From CALKWS01 sp051020515 (GTDB taxonomy: Bacteria; Actinomycetota; Actinomycetes; Actinomycetales; Beutenbergiaceae), in the NCBI RefSeq assembly GCF_051020515.1, contig NZ_CP194857.1, forward strand, positions 620,001-684,000: a DNA stretch of 64,000 nt, in the 5' to 3' direction. A program made the position numbers and the translations under genes. This document shows positions 24,992 to 34,373 of this stretch, in pieces. The first letter of the stretch is position 1; the number at the start of each line of letters is the position of its first letter. Below the pieces are notes generated by a model, which made no database searches, had not been told where the DNA came from, and saw only the letters and a program-made list of their open reading frames with translations.

Positions 24992-26601
24992 CGGTTCGGG
25001 TCCGTCCGGAGCAGATCGGCGATCGCGCGCGGGACGGCCGCGGCCAGGTCAACCGAACGCAGCGGACCGCCGGCCAGGTGGGCGGCCCGCCCGTGCACGA
25101 CGACGGCGGCTGCGGCTGTCGCGGCCACGTCACCGGAGTCGACCTGAGCCAGCATCGCCCCGAGAATCCCGGCCAGCACGTCACCCGAACCCGCCGTGGC
25201 CAGCCAGGGCGTGCCATCGGCCTGGCTGTATCCGGGACCGCCGTCGGGCGGGGCGATCACGGTGATGGCGCCCTTGAGCAGCACGGTGGTCCCGGTGCGC
25301 CGGGCCGCCCGGTACGCCCAGGTCCATGGGTCGGCCTCGATCTGTTCGCGCCGGACCTCATCCCCGAAGCGCCGCAGCAGCGTCTCCAGTTCCCCCGCGT
25401 GCGGGGTCAGCACCACCGGCTTGCGGGTCAACCCGGCCGGGGCGTCCGGCAGGTGGTCCAAGGCGCCGGCGTCCAGCACCACCGCCACCGCGGCATCGCC
25501 ATCCTCGGGGCTCTCCTCGCCCAGGCCCCATCCGCGCAGGGCCCGGCGCATCGCCGCGGCGAGGTCGTCGTCGTCGGCCATGCCCGGTCCGATCACCAGG
25601 GACTGCACGCGCCCGTCCTCCGGCACCACCTCCGGATGGGCGCCGATCACCGCATCGGCGACCTCGCGGCGGCCCAGGTAGCGCACCATGCCCACGCCCA
25701 CTCCCAGGGCGGCCGCCGCGCACAGCAGTCCGGCGCCGGGGAATCGCGGTGATCCGGCGACGAGGCCCACCACGCCCCGGGTGTACTTGTGGTCGGCTGG
25801 TTCGGGGACGGGCCACAGGTCGGCCACGTCGGTGGGCGTGAGCCGGTGCACGGTCGCCTCCTGCGCGGCGAACGACCCGTCAAGTCCCAGGTCCACCACC
25901 TCCACCCGGCCGGCGTGCTGGGCTCCTGGGGGGATCAGCAGGGCAGTCTTCGGTGCACCCATCGTGACGGTGAGGTCAGCACGGAGCACGCCGTCGGCCG
26001 GCTCATCGTGGTCACCCGGCCCGCCCGGGCCGGTGTCGCTCTCGCCGGTCGCAGGAGGTGGAGGGGCGGCCCGGACCGGGTCGGCTCCGACACCGCTCGG
26101 CACGTCCACCGCCACCACGAGCGGGTCCACGGGGGAACCGCTGCGGATCGGCTGCAGAACCCGAACCACCTGCGCAGGTAGGCCGCGCAATGCGCCCTGC
26201 ACGCCGATGCCGGCCAGGGCGTCCACCCACACATCGGCCCACTGCCCGAGCCGGGACAGATCCTCGGCGCCGACACCACCGGCGAGGTCCACCAGTTGCG
26301 CCCCCGCCCGCCTGGCCGCGGCCAGCCCCTCGGGGTGGGGCCGCTCGTGGGCCAGGACGCACCGCACCTGAACGCCACGATCGATCAGGTCCGCGGCCGC
26401 GTACAACCCGTCGCCGCCGTTGTTCCCCCCGCCCACCAGCACCAGCGCCCGCGCTCCCGGCACGGCGATGTGGTGACGGCGCAACAGCGCGACCGTGCGC
26501 GTGGCCAGGGCGAAGGCAGCGTTGCGCATCAGCGGGCGGCCCTCGGCCAGGGCCGGGGCCTCGGCGTCGCGAACCGCCTGGGCGCTGTAACCGCGGATCA
26601 T
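24988..26601 (-). CDS. nnr: bifunctional ADP-dependent NAD(P)H-hydrate dehydratase / NAD(P)H-hydrate epimerase
   Basis: 537 residues, two fused repair activities for hydrated NAD(P)H. The N-terminal epimerase domain (YjeF_N) has LVGGGNNGGDGLYAAADL (residues 56-72) and VVAVDVPSGVGADP. The C-terminal dehydratase domain (YjeF_C) has HKYTRGVVGLVAGSPRFPGAGLLCA, LVIGPGMADDD, VLTPHAGELETLL, TVLLKGAITVI and the signature LATAGSGDVLAGILGAMLAQ. A Pro/Gly/Asp-rich linker of about 40 residues joins strands of the first domain. The ATG overlaps the acpS stop, and the 3' end overlaps alr. Confidence 0.95.
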   Translation of the reverse strand: MIRGYSAQAVRDAEAPALAEGRPLMRNAAFALATRTVALLRRHHIAVPGARALVLVGGGNNGGDGLYAAADLIDRGVQVRCVLAHERPHPEGLAAARRAGAQLVDLAGGVGAEDLSRLGQWADVWVDALAGIGVQGALRGLPAQVVRVLQPIRSGSPVDPLVVAVDVPSGVGADPVRAAPPPPATGESDTGPGGPGDHDEPADGVLRADLTVTMGAPKTALLIPPGAQHAGRVEVVDLGLDGSFAAQEATVHRLTPTDVADLWPVPEPADHKYTRGVVGLVAGSPRFPGAGLLCAAAALGVGVGMVRYLGRREVADAVIGAHPEVVPEDGRVQSLVIGPGMADDDDLAAAMRRALRGWGLGEESPEDGDAAVAVVLDAGALDHLPDAPAGLTRKPVVLTPHAGELETLLRRFGDEVRREQIEADPWTWAYRAARRTGTTVLLKGAITVIAPPDGGPGYSQADGTPWLATAGSGDVLAGILGAMLAQVDSGDVAATAAAAVVVHGRAAHLAGGPLRSVDLAAAVPRAIADLLRTDPNR

Positions 26602-26948
26602 CGCTGCGCCAGTGCCATCGCCGAGGCGATCCCGGCGTCGTGGGAGATGGACAGCAGCCAGTTGCGGATCCCCAGGTTCTGGGCGGCCGCGGCCACCGAG
26701 CCGGTCAGTTCCACCTGCGGTGGACCACCGGCGATCCGGAGCACGGTGGCGTCCTGCCAGCTCATCCCACCCGGGGCCCCCATCGCCTTGGCGATGGCTT
26801 CCTTCGCGGCGAACCTCGCCGCCAGGGACGCATCGGGCAGGTCCCGCTCGACGGGGGTGAACAGTCGCTCACGCAGTCCGGGTGCCCGGTGCAGGGTGGC
26901 CATGAACCGCTGCACGTCCACCACATCGATCCCCACGCCCACGATCAC
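26598..26948 (-). CDS. acpS: holo-[acyl-carrier-protein] synthase
   Basis: 116 residues. Attaches phosphopantetheine from CoA to acyl carrier protein. GVGIDVVDVQRFMATL carries the Mg-binding Asp. FTPVERDLPDASLAARFAAKEAIAKAMGAP carries the second motif (W/R-F-x-x-K-E-A), and the C-terminal LSISHDAGIASAMALAQ is the third strand. The GTG at 26948 is chosen for GGAGAGGAACACAC upstream; earlier sequence has no similarity. It starts 35 bp after glmS and overlaps nnr, so it belongs to the glmS-to-tsaE transcription run. Confidence 0.94.
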   Translation of the reverse strand: MIVGVGIDVVDVQRFMATLHRAPGLRERLFTPVERDLPDASLAARFAAKEAIAKAMGAPGGMSWQDATVLRIAGGPPQVELTGSVAAAAQNLGIRNWLLSISHDAGIASAMALAQR

Positions 26949-26982
26949 GTGTGTTCCTCTCCTCCGACGCTCGCCCCGGGGA

Positions 26983-28842
26983 TCACTCCACCGTGACCGA
27001 CTTGGCCAGGTTACGCGGCTGGTCCACGTCATACCCCTTGGCTGCGGCCAGCGCCGAGGCGAAGATCTGCAGCGGCACCACGGTCACCAGCGGCATCATC
27101 AGCGTGGGGGTGCGCGGCACCCTGAAGACGACGTCGGCGTAGGCGGTGACCTCCTCGTCCCCCTCCTCGGCGATCACGAGGGTGCGGGCGCCGCGGGCAC
27201 GGATCTCGGAGATGTTGGACACCACCTTGGCGTGCAGGGTGGGGCGGCGCGGCGTGGGCACGATGACGAACACCGGCTGGCCCTGCTCGATCAGCGCGAT
27301 CGGGCCGTGCTTGAGTTCCCCGGCGGCGAACCCCTCGGCGTGGATGTAGGCGAGTTCCTTGAGCTTCAGCGCCCCCTCCATGGCCACCGGGTAACCCACG
27401 TGCCGGCCGAGGAAGAGCACCGAGGTCTCATCCTGCATCGAGCGGGCCACGTCACGGACCTCGTGCTCGCGGTCGATGACGGTCTGGATCTTGGCCGGGA
27501 TCGCCGCGAGTTCCTCGAGGTAGCCGGCGACCTCGTCGATGTACTTGTACCCGCGCAACTGGGCCAGGTACAACCCGAGCACGTAACAGCCGGTGATCTG
27601 GGCCAGGAAGGCCTTGGTGGAGGCCACCGCCACCTCCGGGCCGGCGTGGGTGTAGAGCACCGCATCGGCCTCCCGGGCGATGGTGGAGCCGTGGGTGTTG
27701 ACGATCGCCAGCACCTTGGCGCCCTGCTCTCGGCCGTGCCGGATGGCCATGATGGTGTCCATGGTCTCCCCCGACTGGGAGATCGCCACGATGAGGGTCT
27801 TCTCGGAGACCACCGGGTCGCGGTAGCGGAACTCGTGGGCCAGTTCCACCTCCACCGGGATGCGGCACCAGTGTTCGATGGCGTACTTGGCCACGTGCCC
27901 GGCGTAGGCGGCCGTGCCGCAGGCCACCACCACGATCTTGTCCACACTGCGCAGCACCGATTCGCTGATGCGCATCTCATCGAGCATCAGGGTCCCGTCG
28001 GGGCCGATCCGGGCGCGCAGCGTGTCGGCGACCGCCTGGGGCTGATCGTGGATCTCCTTGTCCATGAAGGTGTCGAACCCGCCCTTGACCGCGGCGTCGG
28101 CGTCCCAGTCGACGGTGTAACGGTTGGCGTCGGTGACCGGTTCGCCGTCGGCGTCGATGATCTGCACCTGATCACCGGTGATGGTGACGATCTGGTCCTG
28201 ACCCACCTCCATCGCCTCACGGGTGGAGGCGATGAAGGCGGCCACGTCGGAGCCGAGGTAGTTCGCCCCCTCCCCCAGGCCGACCACCAGGGGTGAGTTG
28301 CGGCGAGCCCCCACCACCGTGCCGGGCTGCTCGGCGTGCACCGCGAGCAGCGTGAAGGCACCTTCCAGGCGGGCGGCCACGGTACGCATCGCCTCGGTCA
28401 GGTCTCCGGTGTCGGTATAGGCCTGACCGAGCAGGTGGGCCACCACCTCGGTGTCGGTCTCGGAGGTGAAGGCCACACCCTCGGCCACCAGCGCGCTCTT
28501 GAGGGGGTGGAAGTTCTCGATGATCCCGTTGTGGATCACCGCGAGGCGTCCGTCCGCGGAGGTGTGCGGGTGGGCATTGGCGTCCGTGGGTGCCCCGTGG
28601 GTGGCCCACCGGGTGTGCCCGATGCCCGCACTGGCCGGCGGCAGCGGGTTCGCCTCGAGGTCACCGAGCAGGTTGGCGAGTTTGCCGGCCCGCCTGGCCG
28701 TGGCCAGTCCCTCCGGGTTCACCAGCGCGACGCCGGCGGAGTCGTAGCCGCGGTACTCCAGGCGCTTCAAGCCCTCCAGCACCACCTCCAGGGGACGGTC
28801 ATCAGCGGTAGGTGGGCCTGCATATCCGACGATTCCGCACAT
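26983..28842 (-). CDS. glmS: glutamine--fructose-6-phosphate aminotransferase (isomerizing)
   Basis: 619 residues. Makes glucosamine-6-phosphate, the entry to UDP-GlcNAc and peptidoglycan. The Met at 28842 exposes the N-terminal catalytic Cys (MCGIVGYAG) after processing, which fixes the start although an ATG three codons earlier exists. The glutaminase domain has RLEYRGYDSAGVAL, HTRWATHGAPTDANAHPH and HNGIIENF. Two SIS domains follow (ACGTAAYAGHVAKY, ISQSGETMDTIMAI; LFLGRHVGYPVAMEGALKLKELAYIHAE), and the C-terminus is DVDQPRNLAKSVTVE. No Shine-Dalgarno is visible, and a TATACA -10-like box is only 9 bases upstream of the ATG. GlmM, the next enzyme in the pathway, is encoded at 32.4 kb. Confidence 0.97.
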   Translation of the reverse strand: MCGIVGYAGPPTADDRPLEVVLEGLKRLEYRGYDSAGVALVNPEGLATARRAGKLANLLGDLEANPLPPASAGIGHTRWATHGAPTDANAHPHTSADGRLAVIHNGIIENFHPLKSALVAEGVAFTSETDTEVVAHLLGQAYTDTGDLTEAMRTVAARLEGAFTLLAVHAEQPGTVVGARRNSPLVVGLGEGANYLGSDVAAFIASTREAMEVGQDQIVTITGDQVQIIDADGEPVTDANRYTVDWDADAAVKGGFDTFMDKEIHDQPQAVADTLRARIGPDGTLMLDEMRISESVLRSVDKIVVVACGTAAYAGHVAKYAIEHWCRIPVEVELAHEFRYRDPVVSEKTLIVAISQSGETMDTIMAIRHGREQGAKVLAIVNTHGSTIAREADAVLYTHAGPEVAVASTKAFLAQITGCYVLGLYLAQLRGYKYIDEVAGYLEELAAIPAKIQTVIDREHEVRDVARSMQDETSVLFLGRHVGYPVAMEGALKLKELAYIHAEGFAAGELKHGPIALIEQGQPVFVIVPTPRRPTLHAKVVSNISEIRARGARTLVIAEEGDEEVTAYADVVFRVPRTPTLMMPLVTVVPLQIFASALAAAKGYDVDQPRNLAKSVTVE

Positions 28843-28966
28843 GGGGCACACTGTATAACCCGCGTCCCGGCGTTGCCGTGAAGCCGGGTGCCACGATCGG
28901 CAACATCACACCGGAGGCGGTCCGGTCCGGTCCCCACCGGTCCGCCCGGGGTGGGAGAGTAGGTGC

Positions 28967-29944
28967 GTGGTGATGACCGACTTCGCTGACCTGGCCGACC
29001 TGCCCGGGGAATCGGCCGAGCCCTATGTGGAGTTCGACCGGGCCAACTGGAGCCGGCTCTCCGCCTCCACCCCACTGCCCCTGACCGCGGCGGACGTGGA
29101 CAACCTGCGCGGGCTGGGCGACCCGATCGACCTGGATGAGGTCGACACGGCCTACCGGCCCCTGTCCCGGCTGCTCAACCTGTACGTGGCGGCCAGCCAG
29201 CGGCTGCGCGAGGCCACCACCACCTTCCTCGGGGAGAAGAACGGCCCCACCCCGTTCGTGATCGGGGTGGCCGGCTCGGTGGCGGTGGGCAAGTCCACCG
29301 CCTCCCGGGTGCTGCGCGAGATGTTGGCCCGCTGGCCGGAGACACCCCGGGTGCAGCTGATCACCACCGACGGGTTCCTGCACCCCAACGCCGAACTGGA
29401 GCGGCGTGGCCTGATGGAGCGCAAGGGGTTCCCGGAGTCCTACGACCGGCGCGCGCTGCTGAACTTCCTCGCCCGCGTCAAGGGCGGGGCGGACGCGGTG
29501 GCGGCGCCGGTGTATGACCACCTGACCTACGACATCGTTCCGGACAGGCAGATCGTGGTGCACCGCCCGGACGTGCTCATCGTGGAAGGCCTGAACGTGC
29601 TGGCACCGGCCCGGGTGAGCGCCGACGGCGAACCCTCCCTGGCGGTCAGCGACTTCTTCGACTTCTCCATCTACATCGACGCCAAAACCGCCCACGTGCG
29701 CGAGTGGTACGTGGAACGATTCGGGCGGCTGCGCCGGACCGCCTTCGCCCAGGAAGCCTCGTACTTCCACCGCTACGCGGACCTGGATGACGCCCAGGCC
29801 CGCGCCAAAGCCCTGGACATCTGGAGCCGGATCAACGAGCCGAACCTGATCGAGAACGTCCTGCCCACCCGCGGCCGGGCCACCCTGGTACTGCATAAGG
29901 ACGCCGAGCACCGCCTTGCCCGGATCCGGTTGCGAAAGATCTGA
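28967..29944 (+). CDS. coaA: type I pantothenate kinase
   Basis: 325 residues. Phosphorylates pantothenate, the first step of CoA synthesis. YVEFDRANWSRLSASTPLPLT is the usual lead. P-loop GVAGSVAVGKST at residues 100-111, then LITTDGFLHPNAELERRGLMERKGFPESYDRRALLNFL, PVYDHLTYDIV, VLIVEGLNVL and FFDFSIYIDAKTAHVREWYVERF. Starts could be GTG at 28967 or 28970 or the ATG at 28973; the family does not distinguish them. It is divergent from glmS over 124 bp. The carboxylesterase gene follows 7 bases after the stop. Confidence 0.95.
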   Translation: MVMTDFADLADLPGESAEPYVEFDRANWSRLSASTPLPLTAADVDNLRGLGDPIDLDEVDTAYRPLSRLLNLYVAASQRLREATTTFLGEKNGPTPFVIGVAGSVAVGKSTASRVLREMLARWPETPRVQLITTDGFLHPNAELERRGLMERKGFPESYDRRALLNFLARVKGGADAVAAPVYDHLTYDIVPDRQIVVHRPDVLIVEGLNVLAPARVSADGEPSLAVSDFFDFSIYIDAKTAHVREWYVERFGRLRRTAFAQEASYFHRYADLDDAQARAKALDIWSRINEPNLIENVLPTRGRATLVLHKDAEHRLARIRLRKI

Positions 29945-29951
29945 GACGTCC

Positions 29952-31483
29952 GTGAGCAGCGTCGACCCCGCACCGGGACCGGAGCCGAAGGAGCGACGGC
30001 GCGGCGGGCAGGTGTCGGACACCGATCCGGTGACCACGGAGGCCGGTTCGGTGGCGGGCAGGTCCGGACCGGATGTGCTGACCTTCCGCGGCATCCCCTA
30101 CGCTGCGGCCCCCGAGGGTGCGGCCGGCTTCGCCGCCCCGCGGCCGCATCCGGGATGGGAGGGCGTGCGGCCGGCGCTGGCGAACGGACCCACCCCCACC
30201 CTGGGTCCCACCCGGGCCAACCACACGGTCCCCGAGGTGCACGTACCGGGCTCGGAACGCCTCAACCTGAATGTCTTCACCCCCACCACCGACGCGGCAG
30301 CGAAGTTGCCCGTCTACGTCTGGATCCATGGCGGGGCCTACGTCGGCGGTGCGCCCGGGGGCGCCTGGTTCGACGGCACCGGGTTCGCCCGCCGGGGCAT
30401 CGTCACGGTGACGATCACCTACCGGTTGGGCTTCGAGGGATTCGGCCACGTGCCCGGGGCTCCGGACAATCGAGGGCTGCTGGACCAGATCGCCGCCCTG
30501 GAGTGGGTGCAACGCAATATCGCCGCCTTCGGTGGGGACCCCGGGCGGGTGACCATCGGTGGGCAGAGCGCGGGAGGTGGCTCCGTGCTGGCCTGCTGGC
30601 CAGCCCGGCCACCGCGGACCTGTTCGGCAGGGCCATCAGCCACTCGGCACCACTGCCCGACATCACCGCGGACACGGCCGCCGAAGTGGGGCAGCAGTTG
30701 GCCCGTGCCTGCGGGGTGGAGCACACCGTGGCCGGCTGGTCCGCCGTGACCCGGGAGCAGCTCGTGACCGCGGAGCGGGCGCTGATCGGCGGCGGGCTGT
30801 GGGAGGGGCTGCGGCACCTGGGACGGGTGTTGCGTGAACGGGAGAACGTCACCTGGTTCGGGCCGGTATTGGGAACAGAACCACTGGGTTCGGAACTGAT
30901 GACCGACCTGGCCGCAGCGCAGCGACCGTTGCTCCTGGGTGCCACCAGCCACGAGTTCAACCATCTCGCGACGCTGGTCCAGACCGACCTCGGCCCGGGC
31001 CTGACCTCCCGGCTGCTGCGTGGCCTGGGGATGCCTGCCGCCCGGGCCAGGGCGTACCCGGCCGCGTTTCCGGATCTGACCGGCACCGAACTGATCGGCC
31101 AGGCCATCACCGACCGCCTGTTCCGGTACCCGGTGGTGCGCATCGGCGCCGCCCGCGCCGAGACCTCGGCCCCGACCTGGGCGTGGGACTTCCGGTGGCG
31201 CTCACCGCTGACGGGCCTGTCCTCGCACTGCCTCGACCTGCCCTTCGCCTGGCACAACCTCACCGCCGACCGGGTGGCCCGGGCCGCCGGTGCGGAACCC
31301 CCGGTGGGCCTTGCCGATGAGATGCACGGGGCGATCGGCGACTTCATCGTCGACGGTGATCCCGGGTGGGCCCCCTTCACCGCGACCGAACCGTTCGCGC
31401 GGGTGTTCGACACCGAGAGCTGGACCGGCCGGGATCCTTACCGCTTCGAGCGGATCGCGGTGCAGGTGGAGCGCGGCCGCTGA
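29952..31483 (+). CDS. type B carboxylesterase (one frame break)
   Basis: Alpha/beta hydrolase of the carboxylesterase/lipase type B family. Motifs in order: FRGIPYAAAPEGAAGFAAPRP, SERLNLNVFTP, VYVWIHGGAYVGGAPGGAWFDGTGFA (oxyanion hole HGG), VTITYRLGFEGFG, and the nucleophile elbow VTIGGQSAGGGSVLA. After SVLA at about 30593 one base is missing, and the next frame continues LLASPATADLFGRAISHSAPLP and onward to HCLDLPFAWHN (catalytic His region). The corrected length is about 510 residues, normal for the family. The GTG at 29952 lies 7 bases after coaA; a GTG near 30012 would drop a low-complexity lead. No signal peptide, so cytoplasmic. Confidence 0.85.
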
Positions 31484-31537
31484 GGCCCTGTCGGCCTCGC
31501 CGGGGTGCCCGAACGGTCGGTGCGGCGCACGCCCTTC

Positions 31538-32185
31538 TCAGCCACCGTCGCTGACGGTGACCTCCTCGCGGGGGTTGGGCAGCACCGGCGGCGCCGGCAC
31601 GGGCGGTGGGAAGAACCTGCGCATCCCCAGGTCGATCAGCGTTCCCAGGCCCACCCCGGCCACGACGCCGACCAGGACACCCAGCAGGGGCCGTCCGTAC
31701 AGCAAGGCGCCGGCTCCCACGCCCAGCGCAACCGAGTACAGCGACCACATCACCGAGGCCACCGCGGCGAAGCCGATGAAGCGGCGCAGTGGGAAACCGA
31801 GGGCGCCGGCGCTCAGGTTCACCGCCACCCGGCCCACCGGGATGTACCGGGCCGCGAGGATGAACGCACCGCCGCGCTGGTGGATCGCCTTGGACGCCCA
31901 GGCCAGGGTTCGCCGGCCGCGAGGTCCGCGGAAGAGGCGCAGGCTGTGCACGTCGACCTTGGTGCCGATCAGGTAGGCGAGAAGGTCCCCGCAGAAAGCA
32001 CCGAGTGCGGCGGCCGGGATCAGCAGCCAGAGGCTCTGTCCTTCGCCCTGGGCGTTCAACGAGGCCATCGCGATGACCAGGGACTCACTCGGGACGGGCG
32101 GGAAGATCCCGTCGATCAGACAGAACGCAAGAAGGACCACCAGGGACCACGGCGACGCGGCACCCTCGAGGATCAGGTCGATCAC
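31538..32185 (-). CDS. DedA-family membrane protein
   Basis: 215 residues, an integral membrane protein of the DedA/SNARE-associated family, thought to act in membrane homeostasis and undecaprenyl-phosphate recycling. FCLIDGIFPPVPSESLVIAMASL carries the re-entrant Pro-Pro-x-Pro-S-E motif. ALGAFCGDLLAYLIGTKVD and the GAFILAARYIPVGRVAVNLSAGALGFPLRRF segment (R-x-x-P-x-G/x-R) follow. Hydrophobic helices WSLYSVALGVGAGALLYG and LLGVLVGVVAGVGLGTLIDLG close the core, and a Pro-rich tail ends it. The GTG at 32185 has GAGGAGTTCATCT upstream. It is convergent with the carboxylesterase. Confidence 0.9.
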   Translation of the reverse strand: MIDLILEGAASPWSLVVLLAFCLIDGIFPPVPSESLVIAMASLNAQGEGQSLWLLIPAAALGAFCGDLLAYLIGTKVDVHSLRLFRGPRGRRTLAWASKAIHQRGGAFILAARYIPVGRVAVNLSAGALGFPLRRFIGFAAVASVMWSLYSVALGVGAGALLYGRPLLGVLVGVVAGVGLGTLIDLGMRRFFPPPVPAPPVLPNPREEVTVSDGG

Positions 32186-32353
32186 AGATGAACTCCTCGA
32201 GCGTGGTGTCGATGACCATGACGCCACCGCACCCGGTGGCGACGCCGCCAGCGTATGTCACGGAGAGGTCTCAGGCACCACCAGTTCGTGTGCGAGTCCC
32301 GCGCCGGCGAAATTCTTGGTCAGCGCGTACGCATCGGGGATATCCGATCCGCT

Positions 32354-33706
32354 TCAGGCCAGTGCCAGGCGCGCGCGGACCACATCGGCCAGTACCCGGG
32401 CCTCCTCCTCGGCCTGGTCCTGCTGGGCGGCCTCCACCATCACCCGTACCAGCGGCTCGGTGCCCGAGGGGCGCAGCAGCACCCGGCCGGTCTCGCCCAA
32501 CCGGGCCTCGGCGGCCGCGACGGCCGTACGCACCTCCGCATCGGAGTCCACCCGCGTCTTGTCCACTCCGCTGACGTTGATGAGCACCTGGGGCAGGCGC
32601 GGGACCGCACCGGCCAGGTCGGCCAGGCTACGTCCGGTCTGGGCCACGCGTGCCGCCAGGTGCAAGGCGGTGAGGAGGCCGTCCCCGGTGGTGGCGTGAT
32701 CGGCCAGCACCAGGTGTCCGGACTGCTCCCCGCCCAGGCTGAACCCGCCGGCGCGCATCCGCTCCAGCACATACCGGTCGCCGACCCCGGTCTGCACCGT
32801 GGTGATGCCGGCCTCACGCATGGCCAACAGCAGGCCGAGGTTGCTCATCACCGTCACCACCAGGGTGTCGTAGGCCAGGGTGCCGGCCTCCTTCATGGCC
32901 TGGGCCAGGATGCCCATGATCTGGTCGCCGTCGACCAGTGCGCCGGTGTGATCGACCGCGAGGCACCGATCGGCGTCACCGTCGAACGCCACCCCCAGGT
33001 GCGCCTCGGAGGCCACGGTGACCGCCTGGAGCTGCTCGGGATGGGTGGATCCACACATCTCGTTGATGTTGCGACCGTCGGGAGAGGCGTTGATGACCAC
33101 CACATCGGCACCGGCATCCCGCAGCGCCTGCGGCCCGACCTCGCTGGCCGCGCCGTTGGCGCAGTCCACCGCGATGCGCAGGCCCCGAAGCGGGATGGAG
33201 GTGGTGCTCAGCAGGTGCTGGACGTAACGGTCCCCACCCACCCCACGGTCCAGCACGACGCGTCCGACGTCGTCCCCCACCGGGAGCTCGACCGGGGCAT
33301 GGAGGGCAGCCTCGATCGCGTCCTCCACATCGTCATCGAGTTTGTGCCCGCCCCGGGCGAAGAACTTGATCCCGTTGTCCGCCATCGGGTTGTGCGAGGC
33401 GGAGATCATCACGGCCAGGTCCGCGTCCTCCACACTGGTCAGGTGCGCCACCGCGGGGGTGGGCAGCACGCCCAGGTCCTCCACATCCACACCGGCGCTG
33501 GAAAGCCCGGCGATGGTGGCCGCAGCCAGGAACTGGCCGGAGACACGGGGGTCACGCCCCACGATCGCTTTGGGCCTGCGGTCCTCGAACCGGCCGTGCG
33601 CGGTCAGCACCGAGGCGGCGGCCATGCCCAGGCGCAGCGCCAACTCGGCGGTGACCTCCCGGTTCGCCAACCCCCGCACTCCGTCGGTTCCGAAGAGTCG
33701 AGCCAT
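32354..33706 (-). CDS. glmM: phosphoglucosamine mutase
   Basis: 450 residues. Converts glucosamine-6-phosphate to glucosamine-1-phosphate for UDP-GlcNAc synthesis, directly after GlmS. MARLFGTDGVRGLANREVT, KAIVGRDPRVSG, the phosphoserine loop AVMISASHNPMADNGIKFF (Ser104 by my count), the Mg site VAFDGDADRCLAVD, GVGDRYVLERM, GGEQSGHLVL and RPSGTEPLVRVMVEA are all present. All four phosphohexomutase domains are complete. It follows rpsI after a strong terminator, so it probably has its own promoter. Confidence 0.97.
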   Translation of the reverse strand: MARLFGTDGVRGLANREVTAELALRLGMAAASVLTAHGRFEDRRPKAIVGRDPRVSGQFLAAATIAGLSSAGVDVEDLGVLPTPAVAHLTSVEDADLAVMISASHNPMADNGIKFFARGGHKLDDDVEDAIEAALHAPVELPVGDDVGRVVLDRGVGGDRYVQHLLSTTSIPLRGLRIAVDCANGAASEVGPQALRDAGADVVVINASPDGRNINEMCGSTHPEQLQAVTVASEAHLGVAFDGDADRCLAVDHTGALVDGDQIMGILAQAMKEAGTLAYDTLVVTVMSNLGLLLAMREAGITTVQTGVGDRYVLERMRAGGFSLGGEQSGHLVLADHATTGDGLLTALHLAARVAQTGRSLADLAGAVPRLPQVLINVSGVDKTRVDSDAEVRTAVAAAEARLGETGRVLLRPSGTEPLVRVMVEAAQQDQAEEEARVLADVVRARLALA

Positions 33707-33771
33707 CGTTCACTGTCCTTCCGCTACCACGCCGCCGGCGGCGCACGCGGGCCCCGCGCGACCACGCAGCG

Positions 33772-33809
33772 CATCGGCCCCGGCGGGTGGGTTCCCGCCG
33801 GGGCCGATG
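33772..33809 (-). terminator. intrinsic-type terminator after rplM-rpsI
   Basis: A perfect 16-bp inverted repeat (CATCGGCCCCGGCGGG and its complement) with a 6-base loop, 43 bp after the rpsI stop and 66 bp before glmM on the same strand. It would end the ribosomal-protein transcript before glmM. Confidence 0.85.
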
Positions 33810-33851
33810 ATGCCACGTCCTAGCCCGCGAGGGCCCGCGATCGGGCGCTGA

Positions 33852-34334
33852 TCAGCGCTTGGAGTACTGGGGAGCCTTGCGGGCCTTCTTCAGCCCGGCC
33901 TTCTTCCGCTCGATCACGCGGGCGTCGCGGGTGAGGTAGCCGGCCTTCTTCAGCACGGGCCGGTTGGCCTCGGGGTCGATCTCGTTCAGCGCGCGGGCGA
34001 TGGCCAGGCGCAGGGCGCCGGCCTGACCGGAAGTACCGCCGCCGTCGATCCGGGCGATCACGTCGAAGCGGCCGAGCATGTCGATGGCCACCAGCGGCGC
34101 GCTGACCGACTGCTGGTGGATCTTGTTCGGGAAGTAGGTCTCCAGGTCGCGCCCGTTGATGTTCCAGGTGCCCTCACCCGGGATCAGCCGGACCCGCGCC
34201 ACGGCCTGCTTGCGCCGCCCCAGCGCTGCGCCCGGTGCGGTGCGCGACGTACCCTGCCCGGTGGGGGCCTCCGACTCGGAGGTGTACTCGGTGGGAACGT
34301 CCTCGACGTCCGCCACTGCGGTGTTCTCGGTCAC
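33852..34334 (-). CDS. rpsI: 30S ribosomal protein S9
   Basis: 160 residues. The conserved core is LGRRKQAVARVRLIPGEGTWNINGRDLETYFPNKIHQQSV, VIARIDGGGTSGQAGALRLAIARALNEIDPEANRPVLKKAGYLTRDARVIERKKAGLKKARKAPQYSKR, with the usual basic C-terminal tail that reaches the tRNA sites. An acidic N-terminal extension of about 40 residues (TENTAVADVEDVPTEYTSES) is common in actinobacterial S9. The GTG at 34334 has AGGAGAACCA upstream. It follows rplM by 39 bp in the standard rplM-rpsI operon. Confidence 0.97.
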   Translation of the reverse strand: MTENTAVADVEDVPTEYTSESEAPTGQGTSRTAPGAALGRRKQAVARVRLIPGEGTWNINGRDLETYFPNKIHQQSVSAPLVAIDMLGRFDVIARIDGGGTSGQAGALRLAIARALNEIDPEANRPVLKKAGYLTRDARVIERKKAGLKKARKAPQYSKR

Positions 34335-34373
34335 TGGTTCTCCTCGCATCTACAGATCGCGCAACGCCGTGCG

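Noticed and set aside
26296..28296. 666-codon plus-strand frame over acpS and glmS
   Set aside because: It spans two complete minus-strand genes and their junction; composition is that of a shadow.
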